The notes below the pieces were generated by a model. It saw only the letters and a program-made list of their open reading frames with translations. It was not told the DNA's origin and did no database searches. The translations under genes were made by a program, and so were the position numbers. Shown piece after piece: positions 10,900 to 21,630 of a stretch of DNA of 64,000 nucleotides. Location: positions 20,071,267 to 20,135,266 of the forward strand of contig NC_058519.1 in NCBI RefSeq assembly GCF_904849725.1, in the 5' to 3' direction. The DNA is from Hordeum vulgare subsp. vulgare (taxonomy: Eukaryota; Streptophyta; Magnoliopsida; Poales; Poaceae). Positions within the stretch are counted from its first letter, which is position 1, and each line of letters starts with the position of its first letter.

Positions 10900-12398
10900 T
10901 ATTGGGTTTTTTTCTTCTGTGCCCCTGGTTCCTTAGCTCTACTCATTCATCCCCACTCTATTAACTTTTGCTGACTTTTCCCCACTCCCTTGCCCGAAAC
11001 CCTCAGAACAGGTTATAACGGACGTTGTCGTCGGGTCAATGCCTTTGACCGTTAGCTGACGAGTGGGGCCACGTATACGTGGGCGCATGCGAGACCGGGG
11101 TCGTGGGGTAGCACGTGTACATGGACATGCCTGAAACGTCCCATCATATAAAGAGGGCAACCACCTCCATCGCCCTACCATTTCCCCCCAAATCCCCTCC
11201 CTGCCGCATCGTCTTCCTCTCCCCCATCGGCATCGTCTCACTCTCCTCCATTGCCTCCACCGCACCGTCTCGCTCCCCCACCGCATCCTCTTCCTCACCT
11301 TCATCGCCTCCATTTGTAAGATGGCCGACGCTCGTGGCGACGCCGACGCATCGGCCGAAGATGTGGTGGAGCTACAGGGTCCAAGTGCGGTGACCGCGGA
11401 TGTCGGCGGCGTCCACGGCGGTGCGGGGAAACTCGCAACCGCTGCGGATATGGCGGGCTCCGCCTCATCGCTGTAGAAGGTGAAGGCGTCAAGCGGCGCA
11501 GTCAATCCAGATGCCCCCATTGCGCCGCCTGTCGTGGAGGAGCAGATATTTGCACTTGCTTAGCTTGTAGATTTAATCGCTCCCTAGTTGCATTGGTTAG
11601 ATTGTGATTCATACGGTAGTTCAGATGGTTAGAGTAGTTGGTTTGACGGGTGGGCCGGGGTTTTCTGTAGGGTATGGGTTGGGGGGACGGGGGGTTTTGG
11701 ACTAGGGTTTGTTGGATAAATTCGTTGCAAAAATGCTATGTTGTGAACTACGATTTTAGGTGCCGCAATGATTGGGGTTTTTAGATTTGGATAAATTCAT
11801 TGCAAAAATGCTAGATGGTGTGAACAGATTGGTTTTTTTAATGCTATGATGCTTATTAGATTTGCTTTTAGTGCTCACAGATTGGGGTTTTTAATGCTAC
11901 TCAGATTCGTTGCCTTAGATTGGGTCCCTATTAGATTTCTTTTTGAATGCTACTCAGATTGGGGTTTTGAATGTCATATGCCCAAATGGAATCCATTGAT
12001 TAAGAAGTTATAAATTTGATTCAATGTGTGTAAATTTGTCATATTGGGGTTTTTGATTCATTAGTATATAAATTTGATTCATTAGTATATAAATTTGTCC
12101 ATAATATGTAGTTATATTAGCTCTGTTCTTCAATGTGTGTGCATGACGAATGATCAATGTGTTATTTGAATGTCATATTGGGGTTTTTGATCAATGTGTG
12201 TACAAATCTAATACATTGATATACTAATGATGGATGTGGTTTTTGAATGCATAGAGCTAAGGGGCATAGAAATAAAAAACCCCACTTCTAAAACATTTCT
12301 GATATTAAGAGTATATTAGCCCTATGATCAATGTGTCATGTGTGCATATCTAAATTTTCAATTGGCTACTAATGATGGATGTAATTGTATATTCAGGA
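10900..12398 (+). other. Possible Mutator-like element 5' region with first exon and intron
   Basis: The phrase CTGTGCCCCTGGTTCCTTAG at 10918 resembles the terminal region of Triticeae Mutator-like elements. It is followed by a TATAAAG box (11147-11153) and a C-rich leader. From about 11580 to 12398 the DNA is AT-rich with many repeats of ATTGGGGTTTTTGAATG-like words, as in a long first intron, ending in a plausible acceptor (TATATTCAG). No transposase domain is present, so the class is a guess. Confidence 0.3.
11321..11476 (+). CDS. Short Ala/Gly-rich ORF after a promoter-like region
   Basis: A 51-codon ORF begins at the ATG after a leader carrying TATAAAG at 11147. It is rich in Ala, Asp and Gly and ends at TAG. 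No domain is recognisable. It could be the truncated first exon of a Mutator-like or captured gene, since a long AT-rich intron-like stretch follows. Equally it may be chance in GC-rich DNA. Low confidence. Confidence 0.25.
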   Translation: MADARGDADASAEDVVELQGPSAVTADVGGVHGGAGKLATAADMAGSASSL

Positions 12399-13275
12399 AG
12401 ATGATGGTTGAGGGGGGGGGGGGGAAGAGGAAGCTGGCTGACGAAGGCGGATACCAAAACCATCACATTATATAATAACAAAAAATAATGAAAGTAAGTA
12501 ATTTATACAAGTATCTATCTAAAAGTTTTTTTTCTTTTAAAAAAGACAAGAACAAGAGACTCACCACGGTGGTGCTCGCGACGAGATCGGTGCGGGCGGT
12601 CGACAACGGTGAGAATGGGCACAGGATGGCACCCTACACATGTGCACGCTCTAAGAAGTTAATTTGAGCTCAAATTTTGCATCTAAAACAAAATAACTCC
12701 CACATACACTCCTACACTAAAACCCACAAACCATTCTACTTCTAGAGCATTTGAAATGAGCTAAACTAGCAGTGAGAGATGAAAAGATGAAGTATCTAAC
12801 CTTTTAGAACACTTCTGAAGTTGGTGCATGGCCAAACCTAGACAAATATTGAGAAAAATGGAGCTTGAAGGTCGAGTTTGCAGAGGAGAAAGCTTAATTA
12901 GTGTGGCTCGGGCATTTCATCAAACACCTCGTATGCATTAACTAGAAGGGTGTCAAGAACATGACATTCACACCTCAACAACCAAAAAAGAGAGAAGAGA
13001 GTGGCAGAAGCGAGGGTATATATATAGGCAGCACTAAAACCGGGATTAATATTCTACCATTTAGTCCCGGTTCTAATATTCTACCATTTAGTCCCGGTTC
13101 TAATATTCTACCATTTAGTCCCGGTTCTAGCCACAAACCGGGACTAATGCTTCGCGACACGCCACGTAGCAGTCGCTGGATCTTTAGCCGTAGTGCGCGG
13201 CATTGGTCCCGGTTTTACTTCGACCCGGGCTAATGGTCTTTTGTGCTCCGACTGAAAGACACATTTCCTCTAGTG
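12399..13275 (-). mobile_element. CACTA element, truncated 5' end
   Basis: The right edge reads CTCTAGTG, the reverse complement of a CACTAGAG terminus. It is followed inward by subterminal TAGTCCCGGTTC repeats (13047-13240). Further inward, 12590-12640 matches the upstream regions of the three minus-strand TNP2 elements (GCGACGAGATCGGYGCGGGC). At 12440-12465 there is a mutated first exon of the coiled-coil gene that is intact at 60322-60793. The transposase is absent, so this is a deletion fragment oriented minus. Confidence 0.75.
13047..13127. repeat. 27-bp tandem repeat x3 in CACTA subterminal DNA
   Basis: Three identical units of TAATATTCTACCATTTAGTC plus CCGGTTC. Because 27 is divisible by 3, the reading frames repeat a nonapeptide. 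This is a consequence of the array and not a gene. Subterminal repeats are where CACTA-encoded binding proteins act. Confidence 0.85.
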
Positions 13276-13299
13276 TGATATATATATAAATATGATGTA

Positions 13300-14098
13300 A
13301 TATATTATAAATTATAAATACGTTGAAGAAGTATCAAATAGTTAATTTAATCACGAGTTGAAATTATTAGGTTCTCATCCACATTTACTAGCATAGGATG
13401 AATCTTCCCGGACGACCCCGAGTTGCCTCGTTGCATCGTTGGTCTACGCCCATGGATGCTTCATTCTCGATGTATCACATCATGCATGTGGCCTCGGGAA
13501 GGGACATGGAGCCCTGGTGTTGTAATGGCGTAATACAATTCACAAAGACCAGGCGATAAAGGAGAACAGTTGAAGGAGTCGAGACATGTGCGTATTTATT
13601 ATACTTTTTGATGACAGAAACATGGAACGATTGGTTTGCCAGCCATGCATGCGTGCTGCTGCTTGGGTCTTCATTCAACCACTTGGAATTCTAATGCATG
13701 TGCACGCTAGTGAGGTTATTGGTCACCACCGTGACATCTTACTCGGCCGTTCCATTCTTGAGGAAAACTACTACAGCACGCATGGGGTTATCGGTGCACT
13801 AGGATCGAAGTAGTGGTGCATCGGTGTTTTCAGCATTGTGCATGTGTATACAAACGGAAATTGATGTTGATGATGCATCTATTATCGGTGTATTAAAATA
13901 TAATGACTTTAGTATCCAGACTTATACATAGGTAGCTGCGACGTCCAGACCAACAAAACGCTATCGGGTAGCATGAACCTTCACGCAACAGCGATCAAAG
14001 GCCAGAAACAAGGCCCCGGCAAGCTACTTTACCGGGAGAAAGAAGACTTGATAGCCATCGCGCTCGATAGGACTCCTCCGAATCACGGCATGAGGCTT
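13300..14098. repeat. Duplicated ~0.8-kb block, copy 1
   Basis: Aligns end to end with 16390-17210. Shared strings include GACCCCGAGTTGCCTCGTTG, GGTGTTGTAATGGCGTAATA and CCGTGACATCTTACTCGGCC. Differences are substitutions and small indels, and no ORF is conserved between copies, so it is probably non-coding. The offset is about 3.09 kb. Its nature is unknown. Confidence 0.8.
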
Positions 14099-14219
14099 TT
14101 GCATGCAGAGACTACTTTTGTCGGGATAAGGTGTAGTCATGTCGCCCTTCAAGCTGGTCGTTGTGGTAACCTTTTCACCTTGTGTTTTTGGGGGAAGAGG
14201 ACCGATGCTATTATATGAT

Positions 14220-15022
14220 AGGGCAGGTTGTCGGTGTAGAGGGAGATCGACCGGGAGCTAGCCAGAACCCACCTTTGTACTTTCTCTCACCCTCAAACAA
14301 TCGAGACAATCAGGAGTAGGGTCTTATACCGCAAGTTGGACGGGAAGTGGGTAAACTGCCGTGTGTCCACTATTATTCTTCCTTATATTAGCTCGAGCAC
14401 GCCGGAGTGTCACCGTGAGGTTGCGATGTAGAGTAGGGCGGGGGAACCAGCGCACCCCAAAGTTCGAACCTCTTTGGGTCTCCACAGCCCTGATTCTGAC
14501 ATTTCGCGCGCCACGTAGAGGTGCATCGCTGTTCTCCAGCTCTGTTTTGGCTCCAGCTCCACCAACTCTATGGCTGATGCTCGCTATGTGCCATACGAGC
14601 GTCGGGCGGCCTGCGTCGCCCAGACTGTGCCTGCTGGCTGCAACGGTCACCACCACTCCGTCGATGTCGGGGCTGCCGCCTCCACCAACCCTGCTGCCTG
14701 CGAACAACAAGACTCCACCTTGCACCCTTCCGTGCAGCAGGATGGCCGCACCACCACGACTTCCTCCTCCCACGTCTGCCTTGGGCACATGACCATGTAG
14801 GCCGCGCTGTTCATGGCGCGCGAGCTGCTTTGCTACCGCTCGACGGATGTTGGCTACGACACGTGGCTGGGTCGCATCACCGAGCTCATCATAGTTGTCG
14901 GAGAAGCCCATGCACCCTCTCGCTCGCTTCGCCCTCCATCATCTCGCACTGGGGACGTCGCGCACGGAGCACCTCCTTCGCCTCACCTGCACGATGACCC
15001 ACTCGAGCCTCGGCGTGACGCA
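14220..15022. other. Unclassified GC-rich DNA, possible retroelement gag fragment
   Basis: A GC-rich 0.8-kb stretch lying between the first duplicated block and an LTR fragment. On the plus strand, two adjoining frames (14570-14800 and 14813-15025) give a sequence including YDTWLGRITELI, reminiscent of the N-terminal region of some grass Gypsy gag proteins, but broken by a stop. The opposing 195-codon minus ORF (14324-14911) has no recognisable domain and is probably a shadow of the base composition. Confidence 0.25.
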
Positions 15023-16205
15023 TGATACGTCGCCAATGTATCTATAATTTTTTACTGTTCCATGATGATATATTGTCATTCTAGAATACTTTTGGGGTGT
15101 TTAATTATCATTTGACATTATTTTTGAGCACTAACCTATTGACCCAGTGCTCAGTGCGACTTGTTGTTTTCTGCGTGTTTTTCACTTTGCAGGTTTTCCA
15201 TACCTAACGAGATCCAATTGCCCTGAAACATTTTGATGATTTTTCTGGACCAAAAGCATTGGAAGAAGGATGGAGGCCTCACGAGGGCCCACAAGCCATC
15301 ATGGTGCAACCTGGGGGTGCGTCCTGTTAGCTTGTGCCTCCCTCGCGGCCCTCCCTACTCCGTTCTTCGACTTATAAATTTTTATCTACCCTAAAAACAC
15401 CATAGGGAGTCCCGAAACAATTTTTATGCCACCACAAGTCTCTGTTCCGATGGGAGGCCATCTGGAGCTCCGTTCCGGCACCCTGCCGGAGGGGATCAAT
15501 CACGGAGGTCCTCTTCATCAACCTTGTTGCCCTCACGATGATGTGTGAGTAGTTCACCACAGACCTACGGGTCGATATTCAGTACCTAGATGACAATCTC
15601 TCTCTTCGATCTTCAATATAATAATCATCGCATCTTCGCTTGTATCCATATGATGCAATTCTATTTGTGTTGTGCGTTTGTTGGAATCCGATGAATTATG
15701 GGTTTTTTCAGATTATTCATAATAAATATCCGACTCTCCTATGAATACTTATATGATTTTTATGTGCATGATTATGATAACTTCGTAATTCTCTGTGACC
15801 TATTGATATAGTTTTGTCAACTATATCGATATTTTCTTCGATGAGAGAGGTGCATTGTGGTAGGTTCAACCTGAATAATTTCTACATCATAATGACAGAA
15901 GGGGACAAGATGCGTTTTTGTGTTGCTGCTACTGAGGATCAAACGATTGGAGTTTATTCATATTGCTCGAGTTTAGTTTGTCTACATCATGTCATTTTTC
16001 TTCATACATTACTCTGTTTTACTTAATACTCTAAATGCATGCTAGATAGCGGTCGATGGGTATAGTAATAGTAATAGGTGCAGACAGGAATCGGCCTCTT
16101 GTTTATGGACGTCATGCCTATATACACATGGTCATTGTCGTGAATATCGCATAAATAATTTGCTTTTCCGTCAATTGCCCAACAATAATTTGTTACCCAT
16201 CGTAT
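15023..16205 (+). mobile_element. Truncated Gypsy LTR, relative of 4418-5994
   Basis: Opens TGATACGTCGCCAATGTATC and follows the same order of landmarks as the LTR at 4418: a TATAAAT box near 15373, a CCCTGCCGGAGGGG leader, then AACAATAATTTGTT. It stops near 16205 without the distal ~400 bp, primer site or internal domain. It separates the two copies of the 0.8-kb duplicated block. Confidence 0.65.
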
Positions 16206-16389
16206 GATATTTTTTCAGAAGAGATGTCATTTAGGAAGATATGGTCCAAAAATCAGATATATCTCAGCAAAAAAGATATTAAATCTCCCGAGTGTTTTGG
16301 TCTTTGTAGATATTGAATAAAAAACATACAAAAAATAGAAATTGTCATTATGCATTAAATTGATAGATTAGTTCATAAACTAACATAAA

Positions 16390-17210
16390 ATATATTATAT
16401 ATTATAAATACATTAAAAACGTATCAAATAGTTAATTTAATTACGAGCTGTAATTGTTAGGTTCTCATCCTGTACATTTACTAGCATACGATGAATCTTC
16501 CCACACGACCCCGAGTTGCCTCGTTGCATCGTTGGTGATGCTCCAATGCTCGATGCATCACATCATGCATGTGGACTCGGGAAGGGACATGGAGCGCTGG
16601 TGTTGTAATGGCGTAATACAATTCACAAAGACGAGGCGAGAAAGGCGAACAATTGAAGGAGTCGAGACATGTGTCTATTTATTATACTTTTTGAGGACAG
16701 AGGCATGGAACGATTGGTTTGCCAGCCATGCATGCGAGCTACTGCTTGGGTCTTCATTTAACCAATTGAAATTCCAATGCATGCGCACGCTAGTGAGGTT
16801 ATTGTTCACCGCCGTGACATCTTACTCGGCCGTTCCATTCTCGAGGAAAACTACTACAGCTGACGCATGGGGTTATCGGTGCACTCGGGTCGAAGTAGTG
16901 GTGCATCGACACGCCGTGAAAGAAGACATTCATCGAAACCCTCCATGTTGTCAGCATTGTGCATGCGTATACGAAGGAAGTTGATGTTAACCGATGCTCT
17001 ATTGTCCGTGTATTAAAATACGATGACTTTAGTATCCTGACTTGTACACAGGTAGCCGCGACATCCAGACCAGCAAAATGCTACCGGGTAGCATCAACCT
17101 TCACACAATAGTGATCAAAGGCTAGAAATAAAGCCGTGGCAAGCTACCTTACCCGGAGAAAGAAGACCTGATAGCCACCGCGCCCGACATGACTCCTCCG
17201 AATCTCGGCT
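16390..17210. repeat. Duplicated ~0.8-kb block, copy 2
   Basis: Second copy of 13300-14098. It ends precisely at the CACTA insertion beginning at 17211. A 176-codon ORF (16454-16984) is not preserved in copy 1, where the frame is broken, so I do not call it a gene. Confidence 0.8.
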
Positions 17211-17495
17211 CACTAGTTGGGAAATGTTTATAGGCAGGACCTCAGTAGTAGCGCTGGAAAAAATTAAACGCTGCTGCTAATTAGCAGTAGCGCTGATCCT
17301 GTTAAATGCTACTAGTAACACCTTAGCAGTAGCATTGGATATATTTCCAGCGCTACTGCTAAAGTAGGCTCAACGAGGTCACCGACGGTAGCATTAGTAG
17401 CTGCGCGCGATTGTGTAAAGCGCTACTTCTAAGTTGAATAGCAGTAGCGCTTGCATTAAAGGAACACTACTGCTAAGTATATCTTCTTCACCTTA

Positions 17496-17862
17496 TCCAA
17501 CCGGCTGCCCCTCCTAGTCCCCTCTCCACTCCAATTCACTCTCCCCCGCACCCCCCGTCGTCCGTCGCCGCCAATGTTCCCGTCGCCCGTCGTCCGTCGC
17601 CGCCGCTGTTCCCGTCACCCGCCGCCCGCAGTCGCCGCCGCTCCTGGTGCTCCTCCTCCCTCCTCCCTCCTCCTCCTCCTCTCTCCTCCCTCCTCCCACC
17701 GCCCTCCCCCCTCTGCGCCCCTCCCTCCTCCTTCGGCCGCCCCCTCCTCCCTCCTCCTCCAGCCAAGCCCTCCTCCCACCGCCCTCCTCCCCCTCCTCCT
17801 CTCTCCTCCCTCCTCCCCCTCCTCATTCCTCCTTCTTCTCCTCCTCTCTTCTCTCATAAGAT
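17496..17862. repeat. Polypyrimidine (CCT/CTC) tract
   Basis: About 360 bp of nearly pure C/T on the plus strand. A matching tract sits at the same relative place (44740-45180) in the other CACTA element of this terminal type. It is probably a promoter-proximal or 5'UTR-like part of the element. Open frames on both strands are compositional. Confidence 0.75.
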
Positions 17863-18456
17863 GTTCTCATTTTTTTTGAGTCGGATGTATATAGACATGT
17901 TTTAGTGTGTTTGTTCACTCATTTCAACCCGTATGTAGTCCATATTGAAATATCCAAAACATCTTATATTTGTGAATAGGAGTGTCATGCCAAGAAAAGA
18001 ATGCAAAGCATAGTGTTAACAATAGGATGATGAATTAACCACATTATTTTGAAAGTGTGAAACTGTCTATCGATGTCTTAAAAAACTACCTTTTAGGATG
18101 TAGCTATAATCATTTTTTAGGGAAAGAAGAAAGGTAATATTTCAAAATGTAAAACAGTGATATTAATCACGATTGATATTGTATATAAGTGGTAAGGCAT
18201 AATGCTAGCTGGGTTATCAAAACTTTTAAAGAGCCACCTCCCAAGATACAAAAGAAATCATTAAGAGAAATACACGTTCAATGATAGAATCACAGGGCAT
18301 GAACTGAGTGATAATTGTTCCACAAGCAAAAAAAACTTATTATCCCTGTTTGTTTTCAATTCACCCGGTCCCTCCTCCACTACTACATTATATTTCAATA
18401 TAAGTATAATGTATTTTTTTAATGTTTTTAGTAAGTTGTTTAATAGAAATAGTTTA

Positions 18457-18988
18457 ATCGGTGAGGGAGTGTCCACCATATACGAGAGAAGAAGAATGTC
18501 GACTGTTGTTGTGGGGTCGCTTCTCCTTCTTCTCCTTGTGCTAGATATTTGTTATGCACTAGGGGAAGTAGGAGTAGCAACAATCATCGACGGTCGAAAA
18601 ATCGGTGAGGGAATGTCCACCATATATGAGAGAAGAAGAATGCCGACTGTTGTTGTGGGGGTCGTTTCCCCTTCTTCTCCTTGTGCTAGATATTTGTTAT
18701 GCACTAGGGGAAGTAGGAGTAGTGACGATCATCGACGGTCAAAAAATCGGTGAGGGAGTGTCCACCATATATGAGAGAAGAAGAATGTCGACTGTTGTTG
18801 TGGGGGTCACTTCTCCTTCTTCTCCTTGTGCTAGATATTTACTATGCACTAGGGGAAGTAGGAGTAGCGACCATCATCGACGGTCGAAAAATCGGTGAGG
18901 GAGTGCCCACCATATATGAGAGAAGAAGAATGCTGACTGTTGTTGTGGGGGTCGCTTCTCCTTCTTTTCCTTGTGCTAGATATTTAAG
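18457..18988. repeat. 145-bp tandem repeat, 3.7 copies
   Basis: Units start at 18457, 18601, 18746 and 18891 with ATCGGTGAGG. Each contains CCACCATATAYGAGAGAAGA, CTTCTCCTT and GCACTAGGGGAAGTAGGAGT. Copies are highly similar. Diverged units of the same repeat lie at 45975-46290, just before the B3-like pseudogene, which ties the two elements together. A 145-bp period cannot keep a reading frame. Confidence 0.9.
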
Positions 18989-19652
18989 TTTCTCAACTAT
19001 ATTTATTAAGTAATTTATGTCGTTTATTTAAAAATAGTTGACAACTAATTTCTATTGACAACTTATTTCCATCCCCTCTCGGCGATTCTCAATCTCCTAG
19101 GGTTAGCGCTGCCGCCTCCGGCCACTTCCGACATCGCCACCAGCCACCTCCGACCCTGCCCCGCACGGTACTACCATGCTCTCGCTCCCCTCTAGTCCAT
19201 ACTACCTGCATATGAAAACAAAAAGTTATGAGATTAGACTTTACTGTGGTGAATTCGTTGCTGCCTCAAACTTGCAAACATGCACAATCATTATTTACAG
19301 TTGATATAAAAAAGGTGGGCAAGTAGTACATTGCAATCTGTTGTTGACTAGAGGATCATGCTTATGCATTCATGAATCAAGAAGAAAATCTTGTGTTTGG
19401 GTTTGGGTTACGTACCTAAGCGTTGATCCCCTGAACATGAGCTAATTAGTTTTTGTAGGTATATAAATTATCTATAAAAACAGTCATATGTTATATGAAC
19501 TTGGTTAATTTGTCATATGATTTTGCCATGTTCTCTTGAGATAGCCTATGTCATATTTGGTTAATTTGTCATGTGATGTTGCCATGTCATATTTGGTTGA
19601 AACATTAAACAATAAGAAATTTTTTTCAGAGAAATTTGTCTCGGCTTCGACA

Positions 19653-20053
19653 ATGCCCGGCCCGCATCCTCGTCGTCGAGTGGTCGTCGAGAGCCTGCTT
19701 GATAGGCGCCATGTCCGGGACTGGGCTCCGCCGGGCTGGCACTGGGAGGTGCTACCTTCCGAGGGGCGCACCTTGGTGCGGAATCCGGGTCTTATCGTTG
19801 ACCCGGAGCTTCTTTGGTGGCGGTCGCGTGGGCCATTATCGGTGCCTACGGAGCCGGCCCCACGGAGGTGGTACGTCGCCGTGTCAGGGAGGAGGACGAG
19901 CACGTCTGTCGCTACATGGCTCCGTTGGATGCCAGGTTCTCCAATACGTGGCAGGTTCTTCAGGGACATCACCCGAGCTATGATCCGGTGATGGTTCCTT
20001 ATCTTTGGGTTGCCACCGCTTGCACCGTGAGACGTCAACTGGATTATTATTAG
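19653..20053 (+). pseudogene. 133-aa orphan protein gene, frameshifted copy
   Basis: Homologous to the intact minus-strand ORF at 31324-31725. Shared motifs are PHPRRR near the N-terminus, VRDWAPPGWHWEVLPS, WWRSRGP, EEDEHV, NTWQVLQG and SYDPVMVP. The span from ATG to the terminal TAG is 401 bp against 402 bp in the intact copy, and the frame changes near 19860. So a net 1-bp loss breaks it. An acceptor-like TTTTTTCAG lies 24 bp upstream of the ATG, suggesting an upstream exon. The function of this family is unknown to me; it travels inside CACTA elements. Confidence 0.7.
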
Positions 20054-20839
20054 TGATATTGTACGATAATATTCGAGATGTATTAGTGATAATATCGGTT
20101 ATCTTTGGGTTTATCGTTGCTCCTTGTATGAATTTCATGAGTTGTTAAATGAGTATGAGTTATATGTCATTTATTTGATGCCGATAATCCTCATGTTGTT
20201 GATATAGATGATAATGTGTTGTAAATGTCGATGATGAAAATGCAAGTGCTAGTCGCCATGTCATCGATGTCGATGATGATGCATTTTGAATATTGTATAG
20301 AGCCTGTATAAATACATCACAAATACGTAGAGGGTGCAAATCTGTGAAAGCAGTAAAAGTTAGCAGTAGCGCTTAAAAATATTAGCAGTAGTGCGGCTTA
20401 GCAGCAGCGCGCCATAGGACAAGCGCTACTACTAGTTATGAGTAGCGTTGGACAGGGAAGCGCTACTGCTAACACTACTTACGAGTAGCGCTGCACGTAC
20501 CAGCGCTACTACTAGTGTTTAGCTGTAGCGTGATAGGAGTAGCGCTTGGCCCAGCGCTACTGCTACGCATATTTCCAGCGCTACTACTAGGGTTTTCCCT
20601 AGTAGTGGCTGCTCTACCTCATCAGGCTTATTGTCAACATCAATGAGGTGTCGAGTGGACGGGCGATTAGATAGGTCTAGTCACACGCCTCTCGCAATAG
20701 TCCAGACATGCAATAGTTTTAATGACACCCGTCCCATGACGTGTGCAAGTAAATAAAAGGTACCTGGACGAATGACATAGAAGGAGAGGCAATCCTTACC
20801 GGGGAACGTCATTAGCGCACCACCTCATGGTGCACTTAA

Positions 20840-21020
20840 CACTAGTAGAAAATAGGGCATTTGTCCCGGTTCGTAAGGGCCATTAGTCCCGGTTCTTGAA
20901 CCGGGACTAATAGGTCATTACTAATGCCTCCCCCCTTTACAGATGGGCATCCACGTGGCCGCTGCGGCAGCCCAGGCAGGGGGGCCTTTGGTCCCGGTTG
21001 GTGACATAAACCGGGACCAA
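20840..21020. repeat. CACTA 3' terminus with subterminal inverted motifs
   Basis: Contains TAGTCCCGGTTCTTGAACCG, an inverted pair, and further copies at about 20990-21020. Such arrays are the binding sites for element-encoded proteins in known CACTA systems. Confidence 0.8.
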
Positions 21021-21630
21021 AAGGCATCCACGCATTAGAAACTGTCTGCAGTTGAGGTTTTTTTTTGAAAGTGGCTGGTTTAGGGGTTTTGGGGGTTAAT
21101 TTAGGTTGTTATTAGCTAGCTAATAGAGAGAAGTGTCCTCTCTTATCTTCGTGCTTGGTTTACCAACGCTACTGCTATGTTCATTTCACCCGCTGATATA
21201 TACTAACTCTTCATGCTCGCATCATACATCATCATATATAATAACAAGTGCTACTAATCAAGCATCATCATACATCATAATAACAAGGAGCATCCATGAG
21301 CATGCACAAAATTTCATTAGGCACACCACCATCATACTTAAAAGTGCAGTAGCAGTTCAACACTATCGTACTTAAAAGGTTTATACTATAAAGATTAAAG
21401 CCATCAGGTTCTTAAGATATTCACTCCTGCTTCTTCACCTTCTCCTTCATCACCTTGATGCGCTTAGAGCGGCGAAGCCCCAGGCCAGGCTGTGGGATGT
21501 ACTCCTCTACCACAATTGGCATGGCCCTGTCGCCGAGCTGTGGGACATCCATCACGAGGCCATCGTCGCTGCTACTTTTGCTATCGCCAGAATCGCTGCT
21601 ACTTTTGCTGCCAGAGTCGCTGCTGCCGTA

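Larger units (their letters stand above)
17211..20607 (+). mobile_element. Complete small CACTA element (AGCAGTAGCGC-type ends), TSD GCT
   Basis: The left end is CACTAGTTGGGAAA; the right end is the reverse complement of CACTACTAGGGAAAACCCTA. Identical GCT triplets flank it (17208-17210 and 20608-20610), giving the 3-bp duplication typical of CACTA. Subterminal regions (17240-17480 and 20355-20590) hold many AGCAGTAGCGC/GCGCTACTGCT repeats. It encodes no transposase. Inside are a polypyrimidine tract, a 145-bp tandem array, a remnant of a B3-gene intron (about 19000-19075) and a frameshifted copy of the 133-aa orphan gene. It is a non-autonomous derivative carrying cargo. Confidence 0.9.

Noticed and set aside
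10939..11520. 193-codon minus-strand ORF
   Set aside because: Antisense to a GC-rich promoter/leader region; composition (Arg/Ser/Pro) follows from C-rich DNA.
14440..14480. tRNA-like B box (GGTTCGAAC on the minus strand)
   Set aside because: No A box or cloverleaf can be drawn around it.
14324..14911. 195-codon minus-strand ORF
   Set aside because: No recognisable motif; overlaps two plus-strand frames of equal plausibility in GC-rich DNA.
16454..16984. 176-codon ORF in duplicated block copy 2
   Set aside because: The frame is not conserved in copy 1 (13300-14098), and no domain is visible.
17514..17879. ORFs rich in Pro/Ser or Arg/Glu/Gly on both strands
   Set aside because: Pure polypyrimidine tract; open frames on both strands are a composition effect. 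The same applies to 44595-45203.
18409..19013. Three overlapping ORFs sharing ERRRMSTVVVG-type peptides
   Set aside because: They are the 145-bp tandem repeat read in rotating frames; a 145-bp period cannot maintain one frame.
20840..21020. Possible stand-alone MITE derived from CACTA
   Set aside because: Only one terminus is seen here, and the sequence runs straight into the 3' flank of the B3 gene, so it is better read as the 3' end of the large element.
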